Positions 44,782 through 55,661 are shown, counted from the first letter of the stretch. The stretch is DNA of 64,000 bases from Ignavibacteriaceae bacterium (GCA_013388545.1 JACAFB010000047.1:118704-182703); one strand, 5' to 3'. The notes: a model not told the origin generated them from the sequence alone. Made by a program: numbers and translations.

Positions 44782-45444
44782 TTAAGGAAGCTTAAATGTC
44801 AGTTGAATAGACATCTGAACTTTGACAGGAACTCCCTCTTTTTTGCCAGGCTTGAATTTGGTTTTTCTCACAGCATCAAGTGCAGCTTCATCACAACCCG
44901 AACCAATTCCTTTCACTAATCTTACATTTCTGACAAATCCATCTTCATCAATAAATGCAAGAACATAAACTTTGCCTTCAACTCCGTTTTGTTTAGCAAG
45001 CGGTGGATAAATTAATTTACTTTGAATTGCCTGAATACCGCCATAGGGTTCGGGCATAACCTCAACTGCTACAAAATATACAGGTTTCTCAACTATGACT
45101 TTTTTTTCTTCTTTTATCATTGGAGGAGGAGCGCCCTGATTTTCTGCTCCGGCATCAAGCTCGTTATTGATAAGTTCGACTTCTTGTTTAGTGTCTGGTT
45201 TCTCTTTTTTAACAGGAATTACAGGTTTAGGAGGCGGAGGTTTATTTTCGTGCCTGGTTGATTGTATATCTTCTACTGTGAACAATTCCTGAGGAGTTTC
45301 TCTTTTGAGAGTTGAATCATCGTTAATTACAGGGAAAAATTTAAAGGCAATCAGAATTACACTCATCGAAATGATGAGAGATAATTTTGATACAGTTTTA
45401 TACTGACTTCTCAAATCAGCATCGGGTGTTTTAACGATCGGCAT
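44782..45444 (-). CDS. TonB family energy transducer
   Basis: N-terminal TM, Pro/Lys-rich linker, C-terminal YPPLAKQNGVEGKVYVLAFIDEDGFVRNVRLVKGIGSGCDEAALDAVRKTKFKPGKKEGVPVKVQMSI. Confidence 0.93.
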   Translation of the reverse strand: MPIVKTPDADLRSQYKTVSKLSLIISMSVILIAFKFFPVINDDSTLKRETPQELFTVEDIQSTRHENKPPPPKPVIPVKKEKPDTKQEVELINNELDAGAENQGAPPPMIKEEKKVIVEKPVYFVAVEVMPEPYGGIQAIQSKLIYPPLAKQNGVEGKVYVLAFIDEDGFVRNVRLVKGIGSGCDEAALDAVRKTKFKPGKKEGVPVKVQMSIQLTFKLP

Positions 45445-45467
45445 TGCTAAAATTCAAGTATAAATAA

Positions 45468-45935
45468 TTACTCTTCAAATAAAATATTTTTATTTTCAAT
45501 CTGCTTCTTAAGGATTTTGAAATTGAAAAACCACATAATCAAACTGCCTAATAAAGAACCACCGGAATCTGCTATCCAATCCATAAATTCACAAGATCTT
45601 CCTGGAATAAACATTTGATGCAATTCATCAACAGCTCCATAAACTATACACACAATAAATGAAATCAGCAGAGAATTCTTCTTTAAATATTCTGATTTTT
45701 GTTGAATTGAAAAACTCAAATTTAATAGTATATTTAAAACAAGGTATGCACCAAGGTGATTTAATTTATCTCCCAATCCAAGAGAAGGAACACTTTGCGA
45801 TGGAAGTGAAGTTGCAGCCAACAGAATCAGCCAATAAACAATCAAAATAATGTGTACCACCGGAAATTTCTGTGATGAAATTTTTTTATATAACAGATTT
45901 ACGAAGGAATTTAATTGCATTCGGAATATTCTCAA
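45468..45935 (-). CDS. VanZ-like family protein
   Basis: LPSQSVPSLGLGDKLNHLGAYLVL...GAVDELHQMFIPGRSCEFMDWIADSGGSLLG; overlaps 3' end of nnr, start may be 45920 or later. Confidence 0.88.
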   Translation of the reverse strand: MRIFRMQLNSFVNLLYKKISSQKFPVVHIILIVYWLILLAATSLPSQSVPSLGLGDKLNHLGAYLVLNILLNLSFSIQQKSEYLKKNSLLISFIVCIVYGAVDELHQMFIPGRSCEFMDWIADSGGSLLGSLIMWFFNFKILKKQIENKNILFEE

Positions 45936-47454
45936 TTATATCACCAGCCAGAATTCCATACTCGGTCATTTTTTTTAATAACAAATCTGCAGAAAGACTG
46001 TGAAGATAAACTGCTGAGATCACTGCATCTTCAATAATCTTTTTCTGAGATATCAAACCTGAAAGAATTCCTGTAAGCACATCACCGCTTCCAAACTTAG
46101 CTAAGCCCGGATTTCCTGTAGAATTAATCAAAGCTTCGCCTGATGGTGTAAAAACTATTGTTGGTGCGCCTTTTAAAACAAGATAACTTTTTTGTGAAGT
46201 TGAAAAATCTTTTCCGAAACGAAGAATGTCTTTTTTAAGCTCACCGACTGTAATTCCAAACAAATCTGAAAATTCACCATGGTGCGGAGTAAGCACAACA
46301 TTCCTCAACAGATTTTCTCTTTTGTAGAAATTTTCTTTTAAAGAATATAATCCATCAGCATCAATTACGATTTTCTTCGCAGCAGAATATTCAAGAATAA
46401 TTTCTCTGACTGCATCAAGAGTTTCAGGGTTTCTGCCAAGTCCCGGCCCGATTGAAATTACTTCTGCCCAATCCAGTTTTTTCTTTAGTTCAGACAAATT
46501 TGACGTTGAGAGGAAACCTTTCCCTTTGTCTTCATAGCCTTGAACAACAAGTTCCATCAAATTTTTGTGAACATATTTTTTTATTGAATTTGGAAAAGCA
46601 AGAATTACCGAACCAGTCCCTATTTTCAAAGCTGCACGTGCTGTCAGTAATGCAGCACCCGGAAATTGTTCAGAACCAGCAACAACAAGCAGTTTGCCTG
46701 AAGAATATTTATGAGCGTCTTTTTTCTTTTTCGGAAGTGCTTCAAATGCATCTTCCGGTTCGATCAGATAATCCTGAACCGGTATATCATCGAAAAGATT
46801 TTCATTAACTCCGATTCCGGCTAAACATATTTCCCCGGCGTTTGCATAACCATCTCCAAAAAACAATCCCTTCTTCAAACCTGCAAGTGAAATTGTGAGA
46901 TCGGAGTGAAAGCACAGACTTGAATAACCTTTGTTAACATCAAGTCCTGTAGGAATATCAACTGCAACTTTAAAGGCTGAATGGTTATTAATATTTTCAA
47001 TAATATTTTTATAAGGTTCGCGCAAATCCCCTTCCGATCCGCTTCCAAGTAAAGCATCAATAATTACTGAGCAATCTGAAAGAAAGCGAATATCTTTTTT
47101 AGAGATATAATTCTTTAATATCAGCTCATCATCATTCTCAGCTAATTTTTGTAAGATCTGGAAATTCATTTTTGCATCGGGGGACATTTCTTCCGGCAAT
47201 CCGAGGTAAAGCACTTTGACTTTCAATCCATCATTTCTTAAATGACGCGCAAGTGCAAATCCATCTCCGCCGTTGTTTCCTTTACCGCATAAAATTCCAT
47301 AAGCTGATTTTCTGTACTTAAATGTTTTATCAATGATAATTTTTGAAAGGTTGATGGAAGCATTTTCCATAAGGATTGAGCCGGGGATATTCAACCTGTT
47401 GATTGCAAAGCTATCAATCTCTCTTATTTGCTGATTTGAATAAAGCGGTATCAT
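45886..47454 (-). CDS. nnr: Bifunctional NAD(P)H-hydrate epimerase / ADP-dependent dehydratase
   Basis: SILMENASINLSKII, GKGNNGGDGFALARHL, YSSGKLLVVAGSEQFPGAALLTARAAL, GNPGLAKFGSGDVLTGILSGLI. Confidence 0.95.
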   Translation of the reverse strand: MIPLYSNQQIREIDSFAINRLNIPGSILMENASINLSKIIIDKTFKYRKSAYGILCGKGNNGGDGFALARHLRNDGLKVKVLYLGLPEEMSPDAKMNFQILQKLAENDDELILKNYISKKDIRFLSDCSVIIDALLGSGSEGDLREPYKNIIENINNHSAFKVAVDIPTGLDVNKGYSSLCFHSDLTISLAGLKKGLFFGDGYANAGEICLAGIGVNENLFDDIPVQDYLIEPEDAFEALPKKKKDAHKYSSGKLLVVAGSEQFPGAALLTARAALKIGTGSVILAFPNSIKKYVHKNLMELVVQGYEDKGKGFLSTSNLSELKKKLDWAEVISIGPGLGRNPETLDAVREIILEYSAAKKIVIDADGLYSLKENFYKRENLLRNVVLTPHHGEFSDLFGITVGELKKDILRFGKDFSTSQKSYLVLKGAPTIVFTPSGEALINSTGNPGLAKFGSGDVLTGILSGLISQKKIIEDAVISAVYLHSLSADLLLKKMTEYGILAGDIIENIPNAIKFLRKSVI

Positions 47455-47524
47455 AAAAAATCTCCTTTAACAAAGTACAATTTTGATCTTTATAATCAAA
47501 AGCACTTCAGGAGCACTTTTAATT

Positions 47525-48952
47525 TCAGAGGAAGGAGCTTATTAAATTTATTATTGAGCCGGGAAAGACTCCAAGAAGCACAACAAGAATTGCAGAGAGC
47601 ACCACACCAACCATTCCCATTGCACTTTTTGAGGGAATAACTTCTTCCCCCTGATCCTTAAAGTACATCAAAACAACTATTCTCAGATAAAAATAAACAC
47701 TAATAACACTTGATAAAATTCCTATCAATGCAAGCCAGGTTAAACCTGATTTTATAGCTGCAAAAAACACATAATATTTTCCGAAAAACCCGGCAAATGG
47801 AGGAATACCTGAAAGAGAAAACATAAAGATTGAAAGAAGAGCTGCCAGAGCTGGATTTCTTTTCGCTAACCCGGCATAAGAGGCAATTGAAAGATTAGTT
47901 TCATTTTCACCTTCAATCAGAGCAACAATTCCAAATGCACCAAGGTTCATAAAAGAATATGCGGCGAGATAAAAAATTATTCCTGCTGTTCCCTCAGAAT
48001 TTCCTGCAGCTAAACCAATTGCAAGATAGCCGGCATGCGAAATAGATGAATAAGCCAGCATACGTTTAATATCATCCTGGGAAATTGCAACAATGCTTCC
48101 ATAAATCATCGAAAGAGCTGAAACAAAAATTAAATATGGAGTAAACAAGCTGCCAACATTTCCGTTAAACAAAGCTGCAAGTGTTACAAGAATAGCGCTG
48201 AATGCAGCAGCCTTTCCGCCGGTAGAAAATAATCCGGCTACTACAGTCGGCGAGCCCTGATAAACATCAGGCACCCACATGTGAAATGGGAAAGCAGCAA
48301 TTTTAAAAGTAAAGCCGACCAGAAAAAGCAGCACTCCGGCAAGGAATAAAAGGTTACCTGTCAATTGTGGGAAACGGACTGTCAATATATCTATCGAGGT
48401 AGTTTGAGCAGTTCCATATATCAAACCTATTCCGTAAACAATGAAGCCTGTTGCAAAAGCACCAAGCAGAAAGTATTTCAAAGAGGCTTCATTTGCGTTA
48501 TATCGTTTCCTGTTCAATCCCGCTAAAACATAAAAACTTATAGACATTAACTCAAGACCAATAAAAATTATAAACAAATCTTTAGCTCCAGCCATAAGCA
48601 TCATTCCAAGAACAGATGACTGAAGAATTATATAATACTCCCCGTAATAAGTACCATACTTTCTTATATAATCTGCCGAGAGAAGAGTAACAATGAAAGC
48701 CCCGATATTAAAAATGAAACTAAAGACATTAACATTTCCTCCGGTTGCCAGCATACCATTGAATAGAATAGAAACGTTGTTTACAGAATACAAAGAAAAA
48801 AGACCCGCGGCACCGAAAACTAAAATTGAAAGAGCAAAAAGGATTTTTTCACTATCCTTCGAGTACATTTCAACTATAATTGAAACAAGAATCCCACCTG
48901 AAACTATCAGCAATGGAATTATATGATATAAATCTTGTAAACTGTTTAACAT
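47525..48952 (-). CDS. nuoN: NADH-quinone oxidoreductase subunit N
   Basis: LLGAFATGFIVYGIGLIYG, FKIAAFPFHMWVPDVYQGSPTVVAGLFSTGGKAAAF; order nuoJKLMN. Confidence 0.96.
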   Translation of the reverse strand: MLNSLQDLYHIIPLLIVSGGILVSIIVEMYSKDSEKILFALSILVFGAAGLFSLYSVNNVSILFNGMLATGGNVNVFSFIFNIGAFIVTLLSADYIRKYGTYYGEYYIILQSSVLGMMLMAGAKDLFIIFIGLELMSISFYVLAGLNRKRYNANEASLKYFLLGAFATGFIVYGIGLIYGTAQTTSIDILTVRFPQLTGNLLFLAGVLLFLVGFTFKIAAFPFHMWVPDVYQGSPTVVAGLFSTGGKAAAFSAILVTLAALFNGNVGSLFTPYLIFVSALSMIYGSIVAISQDDIKRMLAYSSISHAGYLAIGLAAGNSEGTAGIIFYLAAYSFMNLGAFGIVALIEGENETNLSIASYAGLAKRNPALAALLSIFMFSLSGIPPFAGFFGKYYVFFAAIKSGLTWLALIGILSSVISVYFYLRIVVLMYFKDQGEEVIPSKSAMGMVGVVLSAILVVLLGVFPGSIINLISSFL

Positions 48953-48992
48953 TTAAAATCTGTTCTTTTGTTTTTAATCAAAATCATCCCGT

Positions 48993-50522
48993 TTATGGCA
49001 AGCTCAAATTTGATTTGCCGGGATTCATTACCTGCTCAATAACTTTTGATGTTGATTTATCAGATAATTTTAAGAACGTATTAGGATACAATCCTATCCA
49101 GACAATAAAAATAAAAATTGGTATTACAACAAGAATTTCTCTTGCCGTCATATCTTTTAATCCGGAAAGTTTGGGATTCTTTACTTCACCAAAAACCACC
49201 CGCTGGTACATCCATAAAAGATAAACGGCTGCAAATATAACTCCCGATGCTGCAACTATTGAAAACAACCACGAATTAAGAACTGAAGATTTAAATGCTC
49301 CGGTAAGAATCAGAAACTCACCAACAAAGCCGTTCAATCCTGGCAAGCCAATTGAAGATAAAGAAGTAAACATCAGCGCAAATGAATAAAAAGGAACAAG
49401 CCTGGCTATACCTCCATATTCAGAAATTTCGCGAGTGTGAGTTCTTTCGTAAATTACTCCGACCAAAATAAATAAAGCTCCTGTTGATAAGCCATGATTT
49501 ATCATTTGAATAATTGAACCCTGAATTGCAATCTGGTTCATAGAAAAAATTCCAAGAACAACAAAACCAAGATGAGCAACTGAAGAATAAGCAACGAGTT
49601 TCTTCATATCAGTCTGAACCATAGCTACAAGAGCGCCATAAATAATCCCGACAACAGCAAGCACTGAAATAAAAGGAGCGTATTCAATCGATGCTTGTGG
49701 AAACAAGGGCAGATTAAATCGAAGTAAACCATAAGTTCCCATTTTCAGAAGAACACCTGCCAGAATAACACTGCCTGCAGTTGGAGCCTGAACGTGAGCA
49801 TCGGGAAGCCAGGTATGAAGCGGGAATAACGGGACTTTAATAGCAAAACTAAGAGCAAAAGCAAAAAACATGAATCCCTGAATAGAAACAGGAATAGTTG
49901 GTCCAGCTTGATATAAATCCACAAGACTGGTAGTAAAATAACCAAGAAATCCTGAAGCATAAACTGCGAGCCAGATAATTGCAACCAACATCAAAAGGCT
50001 TCCGGCCATAGTGTAAATGAAAAACTTGATGGAAGCATAAATCCTCTGTTCACCTCCCCAGATTCCAATAATGAAATACATTGGGATTAACATTGCTTCC
50101 CAAAATACATAGAACAAAAACAGATCGAGAGAAAGAAAAACTCCTATCATTCCAAATTCGAGCATCAGCATAAAAAATGTAAATTCTTTTACTCTAGAAG
50201 TAATACCTGACCAGCTGCTCAAAAGTGTTAAAGGAGTTAAAAACGTTGTTAAGAGAACCAAAAGAATGGATAATCCGTCGACGCCAACAAAATAGAAGAC
50301 ATTCAGGTTTTCAATCCAGCGAAACTTGTGAATAAATTGGAAATCAGGATTGTTCGAATCAAAGAAATAATAAACGACCAAAGAGATCACAAAAACAATA
50401 ATAGAAACCGCCAAACCGAAATAACGAATAAGGCTTTCCTGACTATTCTTCAGAAACATAGTAAGCAGCGCTCCGATCAAAGGAGCAAATAATAAAATTG
50501 TCAGCAGTGTATTACTTTCCAT
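48993..50522 (-). CDS. nuoM: NADH-quinone oxidoreductase subunit M
   Basis: FAIKVPLFPLHTWLPDAHVQAPTAGSVILAGVLLKMGTYGLLRF; gene order. Confidence 0.97.
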   Translation of the reverse strand: MESNTLLTILLFAPLIGALLTMFLKNSQESLIRYFGLAVSIIVFVISLVVYYFFDSNNPDFQFIHKFRWIENLNVFYFVGVDGLSILLVLLTTFLTPLTLLSSWSGITSRVKEFTFFMLMLEFGMIGVFLSLDLFLFYVFWEAMLIPMYFIIGIWGGEQRIYASIKFFIYTMAGSLLMLVAIIWLAVYASGFLGYFTTSLVDLYQAGPTIPVSIQGFMFFAFALSFAIKVPLFPLHTWLPDAHVQAPTAGSVILAGVLLKMGTYGLLRFNLPLFPQASIEYAPFISVLAVVGIIYGALVAMVQTDMKKLVAYSSVAHLGFVVLGIFSMNQIAIQGSIIQMINHGLSTGALFILVGVIYERTHTREISEYGGIARLVPFYSFALMFTSLSSIGLPGLNGFVGEFLILTGAFKSSVLNSWLFSIVAASGVIFAAVYLLWMYQRVVFGEVKNPKLSGLKDMTAREILVVIPIFIFIVWIGLYPNTFLKLSDKSTSKVIEQVMNPGKSNLSLP

Positions 50523-50525
50523 AAA

Positions 50526-52463
50526 CTAACGGCTTAAAATAATCCAGAATAAAGCGAGTGTAATTCCAAGAACCATAATTATAGCATAAAACTGTGCGAG
50601 CCCGGTTTGCAATTTTCTGGAATAAACAGAAATAATTGCTACTACCTTTGCCAATCCATTAACTGTACCATCAATTATCTTGTTATCTGCAATCTTCCAA
50701 AGAAAAGAAGTTGATCCTTTAACAATGGGATTCACAATTGTATAATCATAAGCTTCATCAACAAAATATTTATTCAGAAGAAGATTGTAAGTGAGCCTGA
50801 ATTTCCTTGAAAGATTCTCTGCGATTGAAGGTCTGTTAAGATAAATGTGCCTTGCAAACCAGATTGCAGCAGCTGCACCAACAACGGAAATCGTCATCAA
50901 AGCAATTTCTTCGAAATGTGAATGAGTGCCAAAGATGATCATCTTTCTTTCGGCCTGCTTAAAGATTGGTGAAAGCCAGTTATGAAATCTATTCCCATGT
51001 TCCCCGGAAAAGATTTCAGGAATTCCTATTAATCCGCCAATTACAGAAAGAACTGCGAGAATAATTAATGGAATAGTCATAACCTTGGGAGATTCGTGGG
51101 GATGCTTATCAGAACCAAATCTTGATTTTCCTTCGAAGGTCAGGGTATAAAGTCTGAACATATAAAATGCTGTAAGCATTGCGGTGATCACCCCGATTAC
51201 CCACAGAAACCAAAGTCCATTAGCATAAGTGTACCACAGGATCTCATCTTTGCTGAAGAAACCCGAGAGTGGAGGGATTCCTGAGATAGCTAATGCCGCA
51301 ATAATAAAAGTTTTTGAGGTAACGGGCATAAATTTTTTCAAACCGCCGTAACGCTGTATATCCTGCTCTTCGTGCATTGCATGAATAACAGACCCGGCGC
51401 CAAGAAATAATAATGCTTTGAAGAAAGCGTGAGTCATAACATGAAAAATTCCTGCACCAAATGCCCCGGCTCCAAGTCCAAGAAACATATAACCAAGCTG
51501 ACTGATCGTTGAATAAGCGAGAACTTTTTTAATATCATTCTGTACCAAACCAATTGATGCAGCGACGATTGCAGTCAATATTCCAATTACGGCAACAACA
51601 ATTAAAACTGCAGGAGCAGAAGCAAATAAAACTGAGCAGCGGGCAACCATATAAACGCCTGCAGTAACCATTGTAGCAGCGTGAATCAGAGCTGAAACAG
51701 GCGTCGGACCAGCCATTGCATCGGGAAGCCAGACAAACAGAGGTATTTGAGCGGATTTTCCGGTTGCACCAATAAACAATGAAATTGCAATTAAACTGAA
51801 AACACCTTCCGAAACATTAAAGATACTTGCACGATTAAAAACATCATTAAAATTAAGACTTCCAAAAGTCATAAATATTAAAAACATACCAACAAGGAAA
51901 CCGAAGTCCCCAATTCGATTGACAATGAATGCCTTCTTGCCGGCATCGGCTGTGGTGCTTTTTTCAAATTTTCGATCATACCAGAATCCAATTAAAAGGT
52001 AAGAACAAAGACCAACTCCTTCCCAACCAAGAAATAACAGTACAAAATTATCGGCAAGAATGAGATTCATCATTGCGAAGATGAAAAGATTCAAGTACGA
52101 AAAGAAACGCCAGAAAGCCTTATCACCGTGCATATATCCAATTGAATAAACATGAATGATGAAACCAACACCCGTAACAAGCAAAGCCATTACCAGCGAC
52201 AGTTGATCAACCTGATAAGAAAAATTAATATTCAGGTTACCAACATTTATCCAAGGGAAAAGAGTTACAATTGTTTGTCTTTTATCGACCGGAAGATTTA
52301 GAGTTTCAAAGAATGAAATGACTGAGATAATAAAGGATAAACCGATAGAACCACTTCCGATTATTCCGATTAATTTTTCATTTTTTATTTTCGGGCCAAA
52401 TATTCCATTGACTAAAAACCCAAGCAAAGGAAGCAATATTGTTAAATAAATATGCTGGGTCAT
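50526..52463 (-). CDS. nuoL: NADH-quinone oxidoreductase subunit L
   Basis: GKSAQIPLFVWLPDAMAGPTPVSALIHAATMVTAGVYMVAR; gene order. Confidence 0.97.
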   Translation of the reverse strand: MTQHIYLTILLPLLGFLVNGIFGPKIKNEKLIGIIGSGSIGLSFIISVISFFETLNLPVDKRQTIVTLFPWINVGNLNINFSYQVDQLSLVMALLVTGVGFIIHVYSIGYMHGDKAFWRFFSYLNLFIFAMMNLILADNFVLLFLGWEGVGLCSYLLIGFWYDRKFEKSTTADAGKKAFIVNRIGDFGFLVGMFLIFMTFGSLNFNDVFNRASIFNVSEGVFSLIAISLFIGATGKSAQIPLFVWLPDAMAGPTPVSALIHAATMVTAGVYMVARCSVLFASAPAVLIVVAVIGILTAIVAASIGLVQNDIKKVLAYSTISQLGYMFLGLGAGAFGAGIFHVMTHAFFKALLFLGAGSVIHAMHEEQDIQRYGGLKKFMPVTSKTFIIAALAISGIPPLSGFFSKDEILWYTYANGLWFLWVIGVITAMLTAFYMFRLYTLTFEGKSRFGSDKHPHESPKVMTIPLIILAVLSVIGGLIGIPEIFSGEHGNRFHNWLSPIFKQAERKMIIFGTHSHFEEIALMTISVVGAAAAIWFARHIYLNRPSIAENLSRKFRLTYNLLLNKYFVDEAYDYTIVNPIVKGSTSFLWKIADNKIIDGTVNGLAKVVAIISVYSRKLQTGLAQFYAIIMVLGITLALFWIILSR

Positions 52464-52494
52464 AATCCGGCTCTTAAAATATTATTGATGAATA

Positions 52495-52800
52495 TTACCA
52501 TTTGAGAATATTTATCTCGTCAATATTTAATGTTAATTTATTTCTAAATAATGCTATGATAATTGCAAGCCCAACCGCTGCTTCGGCGGCTGCAACTGTC
52601 ATCACAAAAAAAACAAATATTTGTCCAACTGAATTGCCGAGGTAGGAAGAAAATGCTACTAAAGTCAGATTAGCAGAGTTAAGCATTAATTCAATCGACA
52701 TAAAAACAACGATCGCATTTCTTCTGATAAGTACTCCGGTAACACCAACTAAAAACATAAATGCGCTGAGAGCCAGGTAATATTCAATTGGAATTGTCAT
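52495..52800 (-). CDS. nuoK: NADH-quinone oxidoreductase subunit K
   Basis: [30 protein letters not shown]; gene order. Confidence 0.96.
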   Translation of the reverse strand: MTIPIEYYLALSAFMFLVGVTGVLIRRNAIVVFMSIELMLNSANLTLVAFSSYLGNSVGQIFVFFVMTVAAAEAAVGLAIIIALFRNKLTLNIDEINILKW

Positions 52801-52802
52801 AA

Positions 52803-53318
52803 TTATTCAATTTTCTTTTTAGCTAAAATTAGTGCCCCAACAGTTGCCGCCAGCAGAAGAAAACCTGCAGCTTCAAAAGGAAGCAGATAATTAGTATAAA
52901 GCTGTTTTCCAATAGCTTCAATAGTACCTGAATCAATACTTTTTGTCATTTCAGGAGAAAGTGATTCGGATGGTTTTGAGAAAAATAAAAGATAAATCAG
53001 TTGAAGAAAAATTATTGCAGCAATGGCAACAGCAAATATCTTAAGTTTTGGTTTGGCTTCAAGAAATTTCTTTTCGTGCTCGGGTTTCAGCAGCATTATC
53101 ACGAAAAGAAAGAGAACCATTATAGCTCCGGCATAAACTATTACCTGAGTAACTGCGATGAATTGGGCATTGAGTAATAAATATAATCCGGCCAAACCTG
53201 CAAAATTTAATATCAGATATAATGCACTGATAACGGCATTACTGCGGGTTATCATCAGAATTGCTGATATGACAGATATAAGAGAAAAAACTATAAAAAG
53301 TAATATTTCTAAAGACAT
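52803..53318 (-). CDS. nuoJ: NADH-quinone oxidoreductase subunit J
   Basis: Polytopic protein with [25 protein letters not shown]; gene order. Confidence 0.95.
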   Translation of the reverse strand: MSLEILLFIVFSLISVISAILMITRSNAVISALYLILNFAGLAGLYLLLNAQFIAVTQVIVYAGAIMVLFLFVIMLLKPEHEKKFLEAKPKLKIFAVAIAAIIFLQLIYLLFFSKPSESLSPEMTKSIDSGTIEAIGKQLYTNYLLPFEAAGFLLLAATVGALILAKKKIE

Positions 53319-53333
53319 TAATCTTTCTGAAAA

Positions 53334-54629
53334 TTATGGAGTATTTCTGTAAATCATTCTGGGAAAAGGAATAGTTTCCCGAATATGATCAAGACCGCAA
53401 ATCCATGCTACTGTTCTTTCCAGCCCTAAACCAAAACCGGAATGAGGCACTGAACCAAATTTCCTCAGATCAAGATACCATTCAAATGCTTCTCGTGGGA
53501 GATTGTGTTCCTGAATTCTCTGAAGCAGTAAGTCGAAACTATCCTCACGCTGGCTTCCACCAATTATTTCACCATAGCCTTCAGGTGCCAGTATATCAAC
53601 CGCAAGAGCAAATTCAGGCTTTAGAGGATCACGCTTCATATAAAATGCTTTTACTGCAGCAGGATAATGATGAACCATAACAGGTCTGTCAAACTGCTCT
53701 GAGATAATTGTTTCATCTCCTCCACCAAGATCATTTCCATATTCGAACTCGATGTTATTTTTTTTCAGAATTTCCACAGCTTCATCATAGCTTATCCTTG
53801 GCAGAGGACGCTTAACATTATTAAGTTTAGATAAATCTCTTTCGAGCACCTTTAGCTCAGATTCTCTTTCTTTAATTACAGTTTGAACAACATATTCAAG
53901 AAATTCTTCGGCAAGATCCATATTATCATTTAAGTCTGCAAAGGCAACTTCAGGTTCAACCATCCAGAATTCTGTCAGATGTCTGCGGGTTTTAGATTTT
54001 TCTGCTCTGAAAGTTGGGCCAAAAGTATAAACTTTTCCCAGTGCCATTGCTCCGGCTTCTGCATAAAGCTGACCTGACTGAGTTAAATATGCTTTTCCTA
54101 AATCAAAATATTCAGTTTCGAACAGTGTTGATGTACCCTCACAGGCGGCAGGAGTAATAATTGGAGGATCCATCAAAGTGAATCCTTTATTGTCAAAGAA
54201 ATCACGAATTGCTTTTACAATTCGGTGACGAATCCGCATAATTGCAACCTGACGGTTAGATCTTAGCCATAGATGTCTTTTATCCATAAGAAACTCAACC
54301 CCATGCTCTTTTGGCGTAATTGGATATTCGTGAGTTTCATTTATTACCTTTAAATCGATTGCATCCATTTCGTAGCCGCCTATAGCGCGAGGCTCTTCTT
54401 TTATTTTTCCTGTCACCTCAATTGAGGATTCCTGACCAATTCTATCAGCAGTATTAAAAATTTCATCGCTGACATTTCCTTTGAAATAAACACACTGAAG
54501 GTACCCTGTTCCATCCCGGAGTATTAAAAATTTTATTTTCCCGCTTGAGCGTTTGTTGTATAACCAGCCTTTTAAGGTGATTTCCTGACCAACATGTTGG
54601 GATAAGTCTGAAATGAAAATTTTCTGCAT
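53334..54629 (-). CDS. asnS: Asparagine--tRNA ligase
   Basis: Class II aaRS: OB-fold N-term, [48 protein letters not shown]. Confidence 0.96.
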   Translation of the reverse strand: MQKIFISDLSQHVGQEITLKGWLYNKRSSGKIKFLILRDGTGYLQCVYFKGNVSDEIFNTADRIGQESSIEVTGKIKEEPRAIGGYEMDAIDLKVINETHEYPITPKEHGVEFLMDKRHLWLRSNRQVAIMRIRHRIVKAIRDFFDNKGFTLMDPPIITPAACEGTSTLFETEYFDLGKAYLTQSGQLYAEAGAMALGKVYTFGPTFRAEKSKTRRHLTEFWMVEPEVAFADLNDNMDLAEEFLEYVVQTVIKERESELKVLERDLSKLNNVKRPLPRISYDEAVEILKKNNIEFEYGNDLGGGDETIISEQFDRPVMVHHYPAAVKAFYMKRDPLKPEFALAVDILAPEGYGEIIGGSQREDSFDLLLQRIQEHNLPREAFEWYLDLRKFGSVPHSGFGLGLERTVAWICGLDHIRETIPFPRMIYRNTP

Positions 54630-54770
54630 TTATAGAATTTATTGTGAAAAATTGGAAGCAAATATAAAAACCTCAACTGATAATTCAAAAGTAAGCCCTG
54701 ATTTGAAAAGTATTAGATTTCCGAAAGCAATGAGCATTTCTTTAACTTTCAATCGGGGAAAAAGTGTTTT

Positions 54771-55088
54771 TCAAAAAAAGACTGCCAGCCATATTGTCTC
54801 CCTTTCTTTAGCTGTATATTCTACCCTGTGTTTAAGATGAGGAGGAATGCTCAAATAGTCACCTTCTTTTAGATTCAACCTTTGCCCATCCTGAAATTTC
54901 AGAGAAGCTTTTCCTTTAAGCACGATAATCCATTCGGTTTCTTCCTGATCATACCAAAACCCCTCGGGACTTTTCTGACCGGTTGAAATAATTTTTTCAA
55001 TTCTGATATTCTTTTCTGAAAACAAAATCTCTGATATTTCATTGTTAAAATCAGGATTTAAGTTCTTAAAAATATTTTCTACTTTCAT
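54771..55088 (-). CDS. Cupin-domain protein
   Basis: EGFWYDQEETEWIIVLKGKASLKFQDGQRLNLKEGDYLSIPPHLKHRVEYT. Confidence 0.87.
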   Translation of the reverse strand: MKVENIFKNLNPDFNNEISEILFSEKNIRIEKIISTGQKSPEGFWYDQEETEWIIVLKGKASLKFQDGQRLNLKEGDYLSIPPHLKHRVEYTAKERETIWLAVFF

Positions 55089-55190
55089 TTAGTTCTTTCA
55101 ATTACTCTTACCTTAAATTTAATTCATTAATTCAAGAATTTCAGAAACCTTTAATTTTTAATTTAAGTTTAGTGATTTAACTTCTAAAAG

Positions 55191-55223
55191 TTTGATTATA
55201 GAGATTAATTAGTTATAAATTTG
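55191..55223 (+). promoter_or_regulatory. Putative Bacteroidota-type promoter (TTTG-N21-TAAATTTG)
   Basis: tttg at 55191-55194, TAAATTTG at 55216-55223; fits -33/-7 consensus and lies upstream of the YHS reading frame. Confidence 0.45.
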
Positions 55224-55313
55224 CCTCAGCATTTTCATTATAAAACAGAAATTGTATTAGTTAAAGTAAATAGTATTATTACTAATATTACATTAAAACG
55301 CAAAGGCCTAAGC

Positions 55314-55661
55314 TTGAAGAAGCTCTATATTTGCATATTCGCATTTTCAGGATTGACTTTTCTCATTTTTTACGGGAATAATTTTGCTCAGGTACATCCT
55401 GTTCAAAAAGATTCTTCAATAATAAAAGTCGGTTCGAAGGAGAACACAAACACTTTAATAACGATTGACAACACCAATAAGCAAATATGAAATAAATTAT
55501 GCCCGGTTACTGGCAATCAGATAGATTCTGAAGTTAATACAGTTGAATATAAAGATAAGTTATATGGATTTTGCTGCAATGACTGCGATAAAAAGTTTAG
55601 AAAAAATCCTGAGAAATTTGTAAAAAATCTTAGTGAGGATGGTACAAAATTTCTAAAGTAG
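55314..55661 (+). pseudogene. Secreted YHS/TRASH-domain metal-binding protein interrupted by in-frame TGA (55488-55490)
   Basis: Continuous frame: LKKLYICIFAFSGLTFLIFYGNNFAQ...NTNKQI[TGA]NKLCPVTGNQIDSEVNTVEYKDKLYGFCCNDCDKKFRKNPEKFVKNLSEDGTKFLK, stop TAG at 55659; TTG start at 55314. Confidence 0.75.

Noticed and set aside
55488-55515. Selenocysteine insertion at the in-frame TGA
   Set aside because: Only a weak 4-bp stem downstream, and the position is not a typical Sec site; nonsense mutation or sequencing error is more likely, though left as a testable alternative
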